A stretch of 64,000 nt of DNA from Rhizobiaceae bacterium (GTDB lineage: Bacteria; Pseudomonadota; Alphaproteobacteria; Rhizobiales; Rhizobiaceae). The stretch covers positions 496,001 to 560,000 of the forward strand of contig JAEPOG010000001.1 of assembly GCA_017643025.1 (NCBI GenBank), in the 5' to 3' direction. Numbering within the stretch: position 1 is the stretch's first letter; each line of letters opens with the position of its first letter. Under the pieces are notes generated by a model. That model worked only from the letters and a program-made list of their open reading frames with translations. It was not told the DNA's origin and made no database searches. The position numbers and the translations under genes were made by a program. Shown piece after piece: positions 24,124 to 32,674 of the stretch.

Positions 24124-26637
24124 ATGGCCTCCAGAAAAGACCGCGACAAGTTACCGAAGACACGCACCAAACGCACAGGTGCCAAGCCCGTCGTTCTTAT
24201 CACAGGCGCTGCCGGCGACATCGGTTCGGCGCTCGTTTCGGCGCTCGCCTCGAATTACAAGGTGGTCGGCCTCGATCTCGAGGGCAAGCAGGCGGATTGC
24301 GAGACCTTCGCGGTCGATCTGTCGTCACAGGATTCAGTCAGGCTAGCGCTCCGCAACTTCCGCGACAGGCACGGCAACCGGATCGCCTCTGTCATTCATC
24401 TCGCAGCCTATTTCGACTTCACCGGCGAAGACCACCCGCTGTACGAAAAGGTCAATGTCGAAGGGACGCGCAACCTCCTGCGCGCGCTGCAGGATTTCGA
24501 CGTCGGGCAGTTCGTCTATTCAGGCACGATGCTCGTCCATCGTCCCTCTGAGCCGGGTCAGCCTATCGACGAGCATGTGCCGATCGAGCCGAAATGGGCC
24601 TACCCGCAATCCAAGGCCCGCGCTGAAGAAGTCATCCGGGAGGAGCACGGCGACATTCCCTTCGTATTGCTTCACCTTGCCGGGCTTTACGACGACCACA
24701 CCGCCGTTCCCACCCTGTCAGCCCAGATCAGGCGCATCTACGAGCGCGACCCCAAAGCGCACGCCTATTCCGGATCGCTCGATACGGGCCAGTCGTTCGT
24801 GCACAAGGACGACATGATCGACGCCTTCGTGCGCGCCGTCGATCGCCGGGAAAACCTGCCCGCCGACACAACGATTCTCGTCGGCGAGGCAGAGGCTGCA
24901 TCTTACCAGACGTTGCAGGAACGCATTGGCGAACTCATTCACGGCGAAGCGGAATGGGCAACCTACACGGTACCCAAGGCGATCGCCGGCGCCGGCGCGT
25001 GGCTGGAGGAGAAGAGCGAGCCGATCGTTCCCGACGATTTCGACCAGGGCGAAAAGCCGTTCATCCGCCCCTTCATGGTCGAGATGGCCGACGACCACTA
25101 CGAACTGGACATAACGCGCGCTCGCGAACTTCTCGGCTGGGAGCCGCACCACTTCATCCTCGACACGCTTCCTGCGATGATCGACAACCTGAAGGCCGAC
25201 CCGATCGCCTGGTACGAAGCGAACGGCATCACGCCCCCGGCTTGGCTGGAAGCCGCGGATAGCCGCGGGGCACAGCCGGAAAAATTGCGCGAAAGCGCCG
25301 AAGCCGCCTATCGTGAAGCCCACCACCGCTTCTTGTGGGCGCCGTTCCTCAATATGGGCCTCGGCGCCTGGCTGATCACCAGCCCGCCAATGCTGGCTTA
25401 TGACTCACGATGGATGGTCTGGAGCGACATCCTTGCCGGCATCCTCGTTGTCGCACTTGCCTTCGTGTCGCTGTCCTGGCGGTTCGGTCTGATCCGCTGG
25501 GCCCTTGCCGCGGTCGGGGTCTGGGTCATGGCCGCGCCGCTCGTCTTCTGGGCGCCGACCGCGGCAGCCTATCTAAACGGCACTTTGGTGGGTGCGCTCG
25601 TCTTCGGCCTTGCCGTTCTGGCGCGCCCCGTTCCGGGCGTCGGCATTCTCGGGGCGACGACCGGGCCGACCATCCCGCCCGGCTGGGAGTATTCGCCGTC
25701 CAGCTGGTTCCAGCGACTGCCCATCATCATCCTCGCATTTTTGGGGCTCTACGTTTCGCGATACATGGCGGCCTACCAATTGGGCCACATCGACGGTGTC
25801 TGGGAGCCCTTCTTCGCCGGCGCCGCTGGCGACCCGAAAAACGGCACCGAAGAGATCATCACCTCCAGCGTGTCGCAGGCATGGCCGGTGCCCGACGCCG
25901 GTCTCGGCGCGCTGACCTACTTGCTGGAGATCCTCACGGGCATCATTGGCTCGTCGCGCCGCTGGCGTACCATGCCCTGGCTGGTCGTGATCTTCGGCAT
26001 CATGATCGTACCGCTCGGCGTGGTTTCCATCACTTTCATCGTCATCCAGCCGATCGTGCTCGGTACTTGGTGTACCCTGTGCCTGATCGCTGCCGCGGCG
26101 ATGGTCATCCAGATCCCCTACTCGGTCGACGAGCTGATCGCCACTGCCCAGTTTCTCGCCCGCAGGCGTCGCGCCGGCCGGCCGATCCTTCGCGTCTTCC
26201 TGTTCGGCGACACCGACGAAGGCGACAGCCGCAGCGGCGAGGACAGCTTCGACCAGTCGCCGCTCGCCATCCTGCGCGATATGCTGGGTGGTGGCATCTC
26301 GGTGCCATGGACGCTGGCCGTTTCGGTGTTGATTGGCGCCTGGCTGATGTTTACGCGGCTCACGCTCGGAACATCGGGCTTCATGGCCGACGCAGATCAC
26401 CTCATCGGTTCCCTCGTGATCACGACCAGCGTCGCAGCAATGGCAGAGGCGATCCGGCCGCTCAGATTCATCAACACGCTCTTCGGAATGGCGCTGGTCA
26501 TCATCCCGTTCGTCGCGGACACGACCATCATGCAGACCGCAGCGGGCGTCGTCGCCGGACTTGCGCTGATCGCGCTCAGCGTGCCGCGCGGGGCGATCCG
26601 CCACCGCTATGGCGGCTGGAGTCGCGTCATCGTGTGA
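24124..26637 (+). CDS. NAD-epimerase / SPW / VKOR-like / SPW fusion membrane protein
   Basis: An 837-aa multi-domain protein. Residues about 20-370 form an extended short-chain dehydrogenase/epimerase (TGAAGDIG about 27-34, Y160 and K164 of the YxxxK pair). A membrane region with an SPW-type repeat follows (about 405-500). A VKOR-like domain (about 525-680) has CTLC (about C650 and C653), the redox CxxC of vitamin K epoxide reductase and DsbB-like proteins. A second SPW-like block (about 720-815) ends the protein. An ATG nine codons earlier (24097) lacks an RBS. AGGAG sits before 24124. It probably shares a transcript with the exchanger gene 37 bp downstream. Role unknown. Confidence 0.8.
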   Translation: MASRKDRDKLPKTRTKRTGAKPVVLITGAAGDIGSALVSALASNYKVVGLDLEGKQADCETFAVDLSSQDSVRLALRNFRDRHGNRIASVIHLAAYFDFTGEDHPLYEKVNVEGTRNLLRALQDFDVGQFVYSGTMLVHRPSEPGQPIDEHVPIEPKWAYPQSKARAEEVIREEHGDIPFVLLHLAGLYDDHTAVPTLSAQIRRIYERDPKAHAYSGSLDTGQSFVHKDDMIDAFVRAVDRRENLPADTTILVGEAEAASYQTLQERIGELIHGEAEWATYTVPKAIAGAGAWLEEKSEPIVPDDFDQGEKPFIRPFMVEMADDHYELDITRARELLGWEPHHFILDTLPAMIDNLKADPIAWYEANGITPPAWLEAADSRGAQPEKLRESAEAAYREAHHRFLWAPFLNMGLGAWLITSPPMLAYDSRWMVWSDILAGILVVALAFVSLSWRFGLIRWALAAVGVWVMAAPLVFWAPTAAAYLNGTLVGALVFGLAVLARPVPGVGILGATTGPTIPPGWEYSPSSWFQRLPIIILAFLGLYVSRYMAAYQLGHIDGVWEPFFAGAAGDPKNGTEEIITSSVSQAWPVPDAGLGALTYLLEILTGIIGSSRRWRTMPWLVVIFGIMIVPLGVVSITFIVIQPIVLGTWCTLCLIAAAAMVIQIPYSVDELIATAQFLARRRRAGRPILRVFLFGDTDEGDSRSGEDSFDQSPLAILRDMLGGGISVPWTLAVSVLIGAWLMFTRLTLGTSGFMADADHLIGSLVITTSVAAMAEAIRPLRFINTLFGMALVIIPFVADTTIMQTAAGVVAGLALIALSVPRGAIRHRYGGWSRVIV

Positions 26638-26674
26638 CGCCCGACCTCGCCGCCGCAAGATCGGAGCGCAATAC

Positions 26675-27709
26675 ATGCCGTCTTTCGCCGACTTTCCCGT
26701 CTGGCTGAACATCGTTGCGTTCGCGCTCTCCGCGGGCGCGGTCTGGATCGCCGGTACGCGGCTGTCCTATTACGTCGACGCGATTTCGCGCCACACAGGC
26801 CTCGGCCAGGCCGTGCTTGGCGTCATCCTTCTTGGCGGCATCACCTCCCTCCCGGAGATAGCCGTCGCCGGCACCGCTTCGCTTGGTGGCAACGCGCCGC
26901 TGGCCGTCAACAACTTGCTTGGTGGCTTCTCCATGCAGGTCACCGTCCTTGCCGTGGCCGACCTCGCCATGCGCCGGAACGCGCTCACCTTCGCCGTGCC
27001 CAACCCGATTGTTCTCCTGCAGGGTGCGCTCGGCATTCTGCTGGTGGCACTGATCTGCTTCGGCATTGCGGTGGGCGATGTCGCGATCCTGGGCGCCGGT
27101 GCCTGGACCTGGGCTATTTTCGCCCTGTTTCTCTTATCGATCAGGCTTGTCGCCAGATCGGAAAGCCGACCCTCATGGCAGGTCGTTGGCCAACCGCCAG
27201 GCCCCGAGATCGGACAGACCGAACCCGAGGTGGAACATTCCCTGCGCCATGCAGCCATCGGCACGGCAGTTACTGCATTCGTCATTCTGTGCGCCGGCTA
27301 TGTTCTGTCCGTAAGCGGCGAGGCGCTGGCCGAGCAGACGGGGCTCGGGTCGAGCTTCTTCGGCGCGGTCTTCGTCGCGATCTCCACGTCCCTGCCCGAG
27401 GTCAGCACGGTGCTGGCGGCGATCAGGCTGCGCCGCTACGTAATGGCGGTCTCCGACATCTTCGGCACCAACCTGTTCGATCTGGCGGTCATCTTTCTCG
27501 TCGACCTGCTCTATTTCGGCGGTCCGGTCCTGAACGAGGTCGGACAATTCTCCATAGTCGCCGCACTGGTGGGTATCCTGGTTACCGGTCTCTACCTCGT
27601 CGGCCTGATCGAGCGGCGTAATCCGGTGGTATTCGGCATCGGCCTCGACACGATCGCGGTCACGGCCACCTATCTGGGCGGCATCGTATTCCTTTACGCA
27701 TTGCGCTGA
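26675..27709 (+). CDS. Na+/Ca2+ exchanger (CaCA) family protein
   Basis: A 344-aa membrane transporter with about ten helices. Both alpha repeats are visible: GGITSLPEIAVAGTA with NNLLGG in the first half, and AISTSLPEVSTVLAAIR with SDIFGTNLFDLAV in the second. The acidic Glu in each SLPE motif is the ion-coordinating residue of the family. The start at 26675 has GGAG upstream. A frame from 26609 adds no conserved sequence and overlaps the previous gene. It follows the fusion gene closely, but a functional link is not obvious. Confidence 0.9.
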   Translation: MPSFADFPVWLNIVAFALSAGAVWIAGTRLSYYVDAISRHTGLGQAVLGVILLGGITSLPEIAVAGTASLGGNAPLAVNNLLGGFSMQVTVLAVADLAMRRNALTFAVPNPIVLLQGALGILLVALICFGIAVGDVAILGAGAWTWAIFALFLLSIRLVARSESRPSWQVVGQPPGPEIGQTEPEVEHSLRHAAIGTAVTAFVILCAGYVLSVSGEALAEQTGLGSSFFGAVFVAISTSLPEVSTVLAAIRLRRYVMAVSDIFGTNLFDLAVIFLVDLLYFGGPVLNEVGQFSIVAALVGILVTGLYLVGLIERRNPVVFGIGLDTIAVTATYLGGIVFLYALR

Positions 27710-27832
27710 CTTCAAGTCAGACCGGATGCATGGCAACGTCCAGCGCTTCGATATCAAACCATATCGAGAGGCTTGTCGGCAGCCAGGCCGCCGCTTCTGG
27801 TCTTTCGAACCCGAATCGCTACATTCAGGCCA

Positions 27833-30436
27833 ATGTCCGGAGTTCCAGAACAGCCACCCTTCCCCGACAGGGATGGCCCCGCCCCGCGCACGGGCGGGCT
27901 GGCTGCACGCGCCATGGCCGCGCGGCAAGGCCAGCGCCCGCCCTATCTCGACGGGCTGAACCCCGAACAGCGGCTGGCGGTGGAAACAACCGAGGGCCCG
28001 GTGCTCGTTCTGGCCGGCGCCGGCACCGGCAAGACGAGGGTGCTGACGACCCGCATCGCGCATATCCTCGCCACCGGCCGCGCATATCCCTCGCAGATCC
28101 TCGCCGTCACCTTCACCAACAAGGCCGCCCGCGAAATGAAGGCGCGCATCGGCGTGCTCGTCGGCGAGGCAGTCGAGGGCATGCCATGGCTCGGCACGTT
28201 CCACTCCATCGGCGTGAAGATCCTGCGCCGCCACGCCGAGCTGGCAGGCCTGAAGTCAGGCTTCACCATCCTCGACACCGACGACCAGATCAGGCTCATC
28301 AAGCAGCTCATCCAGGCCGAGGGCATCGACGACAAGCGCTGGCCGGCGCGCCAGTTCGCGCAAATCATCGACGGCTGGAAGAACAAGGGTTTCGGCCCCA
28401 AGGACATTCCGGAAGGCGACGCCCGTGCCACCATGAACGGCCGCGGGCGCGAGATGTACCAAGCTTACCAGGACCGGCTGGCGACGCTCAACGCCACCGA
28501 CTTCGGCGACCTGCTGCTACACCCCATCCGCATCTTCCGCGAGAACCACGACGTGCTGGCGGAGTATCACCGCAGGTTCAAATACATTCTCGTCGACGAG
28601 TACCAGGACACCAACACGGCGCAGTATCTGTGGCTGCGCCTGATCGCGCAGCGGCCCGAACCTAGAGGCGGCGTTCCGGCCGAAGGCCGCAAGCCCGATC
28701 GGGCGTCGGCCGGTCAGGCCGCCCCCGCGGAGGCCAGCGAGCGGAGCGAGCGCTCGGCCGTGAGCGAAACCAAGAAGCAGCAGATAAACATCTGCTGCGT
28801 CGGCGATGACGACCAGTCGATCTATGGCTGGCGCGGCGCCGAGGTCGATAACATCCTGCGCTTTGAGAAGGACTTTCCGGGTGCCACCGTGATCCGCCTG
28901 GAGCGCAACTACCGCTCCACAGCCCATATCCTCGGCGCCGCCTCCCACCTCATCGCACATAACGAGGGGCGCCTTGGGAAGACGCTCTTCACTGATCGCC
29001 CCGACCCCGACGACTCCCTCGTCAAGGTCCATGCCTCGTGGGACTCCGAGGAAGAGGCGCGCGCCGTCGGCGAGGAGATCGAGGCTGCGCAGCGCCGCGG
29101 CGAAAACCTCAACGACATGGCGATCCTCGTCCGCGCCTCCTTCCAGATGCGCGAATTCGAGGACCGCTTCGTCACGCTCGGCCTGAACTACCGCGTCATC
29201 GGCGGCCCGCGTTTCTATGAGCGCATGGAGATCCGCGATGCGATGGCTTATCTCCGCGTCGTCGCCAACTCAGACGACAGTCTCGCCTTCGAGCGCATCG
29301 TCAACACGCCCAAGCGCGGGCTGGGCGAGGCCACCATCCGCCAGGTGCATGACGCCTCGCGCGCACTGGGCGTGCCGATGCTGGAGGCTGCGGCCCGGCT
29401 GGCCGAGTCCGACGAACTGAAGCCGAAGCCCCGCGCCGCGCTGCGCGAAGTGGCGGCCAATTTCGCCCGCTGGCAGGACCTGCTCGACACCACGCCGCAC
29501 ACCGAACTGGCCGAGATCATCCTCGAGGAAAGCGGCTACACCGACATGTGGAAGAACGACCGCTCGGCGGAGGCGCCCGGCCGGCTCGACAACCTCAAGG
29601 AGCTGATCCGCTCCATGGAGGAGTACGAGTCGCTGCGCGGCTTTCTCGAGCATGTCGCGCTGGTCATGGACGCCGAGCAGAACGAGGACATGGACGCCAT
29701 TTCGATCATGACCCTGCATTCGGCCAAGGGACTGGAATTCGGCACCGTATTCCTGCCAGGCTGGGAGGAAGGCCTGTTCCCGCACCAGCGCGCGCTGGAT
29801 GAGGGCGGCCGCGCCGGGCTGGAAGAGGAGCGCCGCCTCGCCTATGTCGGCCTCACGCGCGCCAAGCGCAATCTGCATGTCTGGTTCGCCTCCAACCGTC
29901 GCATTCACGGCCTTTGGCAGTCCACCATTCCGTCGCGTTTCATGGATGAGCTGCCGGAAGCGCACGTCGAGGTGGCGGACGAAAGCGCCTCCTATGGCGG
30001 CTACGCCTCGTCGCAGGGCGGCGGCAGCTTTGGCCGCCGCAACCCCTATGGCGCCTCGCGCTTCGACGAGCAGCAATCGTCATTCTCCAACACCTACGCC
30101 ACGCCCGGCTGGCAGCGCGCGCAGGCCAACCGCACCGAAGCGACCGACATGAACTGGGGCACGCGCTCCGGGCACGCCGTGGAGCGCATCGGCTATGGCG
30201 AGGTGGATTCGGGCTATGGCGCCGGACGCGGATCGGTGAAAGGCCGCACCATCGAGGGCGAGTTGGTGGCGAAGTCGGTATCCGACACCCCGTCGGCCTT
30301 CTCGGTCGGCGACCGCGTCTTCCACCAGAAGTTCGGCAACGGCAACATCGCCTCTATCGACGGCAACAAGCTCACCATCGACTTTGACAAGGCTGGCCAG
30401 AAGAAGGTGCTGGACGGGTTCGTGAAGGGGGTGTGA
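27833..30436 (+). CDS. uvrD: UvrD/PcrA-type superfamily 1 DNA helicase with in-frame insertion
   Basis: 3'-5' DNA helicase of nucleotide-excision and mismatch repair, 867 aa. Motifs seen: LNPEQRLAV (Q motif), AGAGTGKT (about 61-68), TFTNKAAREM, VDEYQDTN (motif II, about 254-261), GDDDQSIYGWRG (III), NYRSTAHIL (IV), SIMTLHSAKGLEF (V) and YVGLTRAK (VI). The C-terminus ends in the usual Tudor-like domain (VGDRVFHQKFGNGNIASID). Between motifs II and III about 44 residues (about 274-317) have no counterpart in ordinary UvrD and come from a palindrome-rich DNA insertion. The frame is kept, so the protein is probably still active. The start at 27833 has only a weak RBS. Confidence 0.9.
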   Translation: MSGVPEQPPFPDRDGPAPRTGGLAARAMAARQGQRPPYLDGLNPEQRLAVETTEGPVLVLAGAGTGKTRVLTTRIAHILATGRAYPSQILAVTFTNKAAREMKARIGVLVGEAVEGMPWLGTFHSIGVKILRRHAELAGLKSGFTILDTDDQIRLIKQLIQAEGIDDKRWPARQFAQIIDGWKNKGFGPKDIPEGDARATMNGRGREMYQAYQDRLATLNATDFGDLLLHPIRIFRENHDVLAEYHRRFKYILVDEYQDTNTAQYLWLRLIAQRPEPRGGVPAEGRKPDRASAGQAAPAEASERSERSAVSETKKQQINICCVGDDDQSIYGWRGAEVDNILRFEKDFPGATVIRLERNYRSTAHILGAASHLIAHNEGRLGKTLFTDRPDPDDSLVKVHASWDSEEEARAVGEEIEAAQRRGENLNDMAILVRASFQMREFEDRFVTLGLNYRVIGGPRFYERMEIRDAMAYLRVVANSDDSLAFERIVNTPKRGLGEATIRQVHDASRALGVPMLEAAARLAESDELKPKPRAALREVAANFARWQDLLDTTPHTELAEIILEESGYTDMWKNDRSAEAPGRLDNLKELIRSMEEYESLRGFLEHVALVMDAEQNEDMDAISIMTLHSAKGLEFGTVFLPGWEEGLFPHQRALDEGGRAGLEEERRLAYVGLTRAKRNLHVWFASNRRIHGLWQSTIPSRFMDELPEAHVEVADESASYGGYASSQGGGSFGRRNPYGASRFDEQQSSFSNTYATPGWQRAQANRTEATDMNWGTRSGHAVERIGYGEVDSGYGAGRGSVKGRTIEGELVAKSVSDTPSAFSVGDRVFHQKFGNGNIASIDGNKLTIDFDKAGQKKVLDGFVKGV
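28652..28783 (+). repeat. Palindrome-rich in-frame insertion inside uvrD
   Basis: About 132 bp (44 codons) between helicase motifs II and III. It holds several short perfect palindromes: GGCCgaaGGCC (28678-28688), GCCCGATCGGGC (28693-28704) and CGAGCGCTCG (28748-28757). It encodes a low-complexity, Ala/Glu/Arg/Ser-rich peptide (AGQAAPAEASERSERSAVSE). This is the character of a repetitive palindromic element that has landed in a gene without breaking the frame. Boundaries are approximate. Confidence 0.65.
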
Positions 30437-30445
30437 TATTCAGTC

Positions 30446-30454
30446 CATTCAGGT
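30446..30454 (+). repeat. 9-bp direct repeat CATTCAGGT, left copy
   Basis: The left copy lies between the uvrD stop and the NACHT gene. An identical copy lies at 32357-32365, just after the NACHT stop. The pair brackets the AT-rich gene, as a target-site duplication would. Nine bases could also match by chance. Confidence 0.4.
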
Positions 30455-30518
30455 TGACTACAACCACAACCTGCGAAACCAACCCGCACGTTCGCAAACG
30501 ATATGCGAGGGTTAAAAA

Positions 30519-32354
30519 ATGATCGAAATATCGCCAGGCTTAGTGGCGCTAATAAAGCTTGGCACGGACTTGCTATCCAAGGCCAAATTACCAGCACTCA
30601 GCACAACTACAACTGTGACGCAGGCCGCGCTTGAGCGCCACTTTCGCCTTATCGAAAACTGGTCAGCATCAATCGGCCTCGAAGGTTTCATAGACGGTCA
30701 GAAAAATACTGATTCATTATCAATCCCGCTCCAAGCACGATTGGGCGCACGCCGCTGGCGCAATTACCAACGCCAAGACAGAGAAATTGCCGACATCGAA
30801 GAAAATATAATACAACAGGGCGCTTCAGCCCTCTTACTCGGCGATCCGGGAAGCGGAAAATCTACAACTGTTAAACGCATACTGCGATCTTATATTTATC
30901 CAGATATATACAAGATCGACATAGAAAAATCAAAAACTCACTTCCCACTGTTGATACGTGTACGTTCGATGGTAACAGAAAATCTATTTTGCGAAATATG
31001 CCACATCTTAGATATACATTACGACGTGGTCACGGACAAAAGGGGCGAAGTAGTCAATGACAAAACGGGAAAGCCACAATATCACGTAAATAATATGGAA
31101 ATCGGTCACTTCGTTGTCGATCTCATCGAGAGCATGTCTGTTATTATCTGCGTCGATGGTATTGATGAAGTATCCTTTGATTTGAAGTCGCGAATATTTT
31201 CAGATATATCTTTCATTGCTCTTCGCGTAAGGTCCGCAGCAATATTGGCCACTTGCCGATCTGGCGATGTTAATCTTGCACCAGAAGGTGTGGAAATTTT
31301 CGAGATTCTTCCTCTGACCCGCGACCAGGTTCGTGATATCACGAATATATGGCTGGATAATCCGAATAGATTTTTGGACCAGATGAATGAAAAATTACTC
31401 TCTGATGTAGCATCCCGTCCGCTATTCTTAATTCAGCTCATCATCATATTTGATGAGTATGGCGACCTTCCGCAGCAATCTATACATATCCAGGACAGGC
31501 TACTAAGCCTCATGATGACCGCTTGGGACAAGAAGCGCGGCGTTCATCGCGAGACAAAATATGCAAAATTCCTTCCAGAAATTAAGTTGCGTTTTCTTGC
31601 GGATTTTGCCTTCTGGCTTCTCTATAAGGCCGCACAAAAAAAATCTTTTTCAAAGCGCGATATAGGCGAATTTTATAAGATATTTGCGCCAAAGTATGAG
31701 CTTCCAATCAACGAGTCTGACCAAGTAATATCTGAGATAGAGAGTCATACAGGTATTATTAATATGGTATCTGAAAATTTGTACGAGTTCTCACATTTGT
31801 CTATACATGAACATTTGGCAGCAAGAGTGGTGTCGGCAAGCCGAAATATACGCTATATTGGTCAATACTTTGTATATTACAGCCCGCCGGTAGCAATTTC
31901 AATTTCCCTCTCTCAGAAGCCATCCGAAGAACTATTTTCCGTTTTGAACAGGATGGTGGAGCATACTTTTACGGGCGACGCAAATGATCTACCCGATATT
32001 AGGGTCTTCTTCAGAAGATTGCATATAGAAAGCCCGTTTTTCGAACCAGGGTTGGAACTCGCTGTATCCGCGTGCTTTTTGTTGTTCCATTGTGCTGACC
32101 CTACGGATACGATAATGGAGAAAACTTGCTTGGAATTTTGTAGGCGCGATTCAGTTAGGGCTTCCCTTGGCCAACTTTTTCAATCAGACAAGGTACGAAC
32201 GGCAGACATCTCTTGCCCAAACGGGAAAGAAAGCCACTACATATACGAAATTAATTATCGCGATCTGTCTCCAGACGACTATAGGGTGTTTTCATCTTCG
32301 CTTCTTGCGGGAAAAAATTCAATTTCACTCCAGACCAGATTTTTCTATTCTTAA
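30519..32354 (+). CDS. NACHT-domain NTPase (bacterial NLR-like, candidate anti-phage gene)
   Basis: A 611-aa STAND-type NTPase. The NACHT core has P-loop GDPGSGKST (about 108-116), Walker B ICVDGIDEVS (about 210-219, with D216-E217), and the sensor Arg in ATCRSGD (about R247). The winged-helix end carries YEFSHLSIHEHLAARV (about 422-437), a hallmark of NACHT proteins. Residues about 440-611 match nothing I recognise and are probably the sensor or effector part. Single-gene bacterial NACHT proteins (bNACHT) protect against phage. The gene is visibly AT-rich, with many ATA, TTA and AAA codons unlike its GC-rich neighbours, so it is recently acquired. RBS GAGGG precedes the ATG. No partner gene is adjacent. 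Confidence 0.88.
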   Translation: MIEISPGLVALIKLGTDLLSKAKLPALSTTTTVTQAALERHFRLIENWSASIGLEGFIDGQKNTDSLSIPLQARLGARRWRNYQRQDREIADIEENIIQQGASALLLGDPGSGKSTTVKRILRSYIYPDIYKIDIEKSKTHFPLLIRVRSMVTENLFCEICHILDIHYDVVTDKRGEVVNDKTGKPQYHVNNMEIGHFVVDLIESMSVIICVDGIDEVSFDLKSRIFSDISFIALRVRSAAILATCRSGDVNLAPEGVEIFEILPLTRDQVRDITNIWLDNPNRFLDQMNEKLLSDVASRPLFLIQLIIIFDEYGDLPQQSIHIQDRLLSLMMTAWDKKRGVHRETKYAKFLPEIKLRFLADFAFWLLYKAAQKKSFSKRDIGEFYKIFAPKYELPINESDQVISEIESHTGIINMVSENLYEFSHLSIHEHLAARVVSASRNIRYIGQYFVYYSPPVAISISLSQKPSEELFSVLNRMVEHTFTGDANDLPDIRVFFRRLHIESPFFEPGLELAVSACFLLFHCADPTDTIMEKTCLEFCRRDSVRASLGQLFQSDKVRTADISCPNGKESHYIYEINYRDLSPDDYRVFSSSLLAGKNSISLQTRFFYS

Positions 32355-32403
32355 GGCATTCAGGTCAGCGATTCGCTTTCCATTTGAGCTTCCATGCCTT
32401 AAG
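32350..32403 (+). repeat. Inverted repeat CTTAAGGCAT/ATGCCTTAAG after the NACHT gene
   Basis: Ten-base perfect arms at 32350-32359 and 32394-32403, with a 34-bp loop. The first arm includes the NACHT stop codon (TAA, 32352-32354). It may end the NACHT transcript or mark the edge of the imported segment. The right copy of the 9-bp direct repeat sits inside it. Confidence 0.55.
32357..32365 (+). repeat. 9-bp direct repeat CATTCAGGT, right copy
   Basis: Identical to 30446-30454 on the other side of the NACHT gene. GC-rich, host-like sequence resumes shortly after it. Confidence 0.4.
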
Positions 32404-32674
32404 CAGCCGGTTCGCTGCAGAGCACCGGGGCCTGTATGAGGCGGCGACTGCCAGTGACCCGGCGCTCTCGCGGAGGACCGCCGCGGCGCAGCCGAATAGC
32501 TCGCAAGTGAAATCAGTCCGCGCACTCCTCCCTTTGGGAGTGCGTCCGCCGCTGGCCTAAAGGTGGGAAGTAGTGGATGTCTGTTTCGAACAGCGCCCGC
32601 AACTGATCGGTCCGCGCGCCGTGGTGCAGCGCCAGCTCGATGATGTCGGGTGCACGGGTGTAGATCGCGTAGTT
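32404..32674. other. Gene-free stretch between the NACHT gene and the DUF2306 remnant
   Basis: GC-rich sequence with no convincing gene. It contains a strong hairpin, CGCACTCC-tccctttg-GGAGTGCG (32521-32544). On the minus strand a frame ending at 32514 reads like protein over about 60 codons (ALNYAIYTRAPDIIELALHH, then ALFETDIHYFP) but has no start codon. It could be the tail of a decayed gene. Overall this looks like rearranged DNA at the edge of an insertion. Confidence 0.45.
32521..32544 (+). repeat. Perfect 8-bp hairpin
   Basis: CGCACTCC (32521-32528) pairs fully with GGAGTGCG (32537-32544) across an eight-base loop. There is no T-run, so it is not a classic terminator. It may be part of a dispersed palindromic repeat. 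Confidence 0.5.

Noticed and set aside
27173..28234. A 353-codon minus-strand frame across the exchanger/uvrD boundary
   Set aside because: Composition and motifs show it is antisense of two real genes, with no recognisable domain.
30454..30482. TTGACT as a -35 box for the NACHT gene
   Set aside because: No acceptable -10 sequence lies 16-19 bp downstream (AACCAA at 17), so I did not annotate a promoter.
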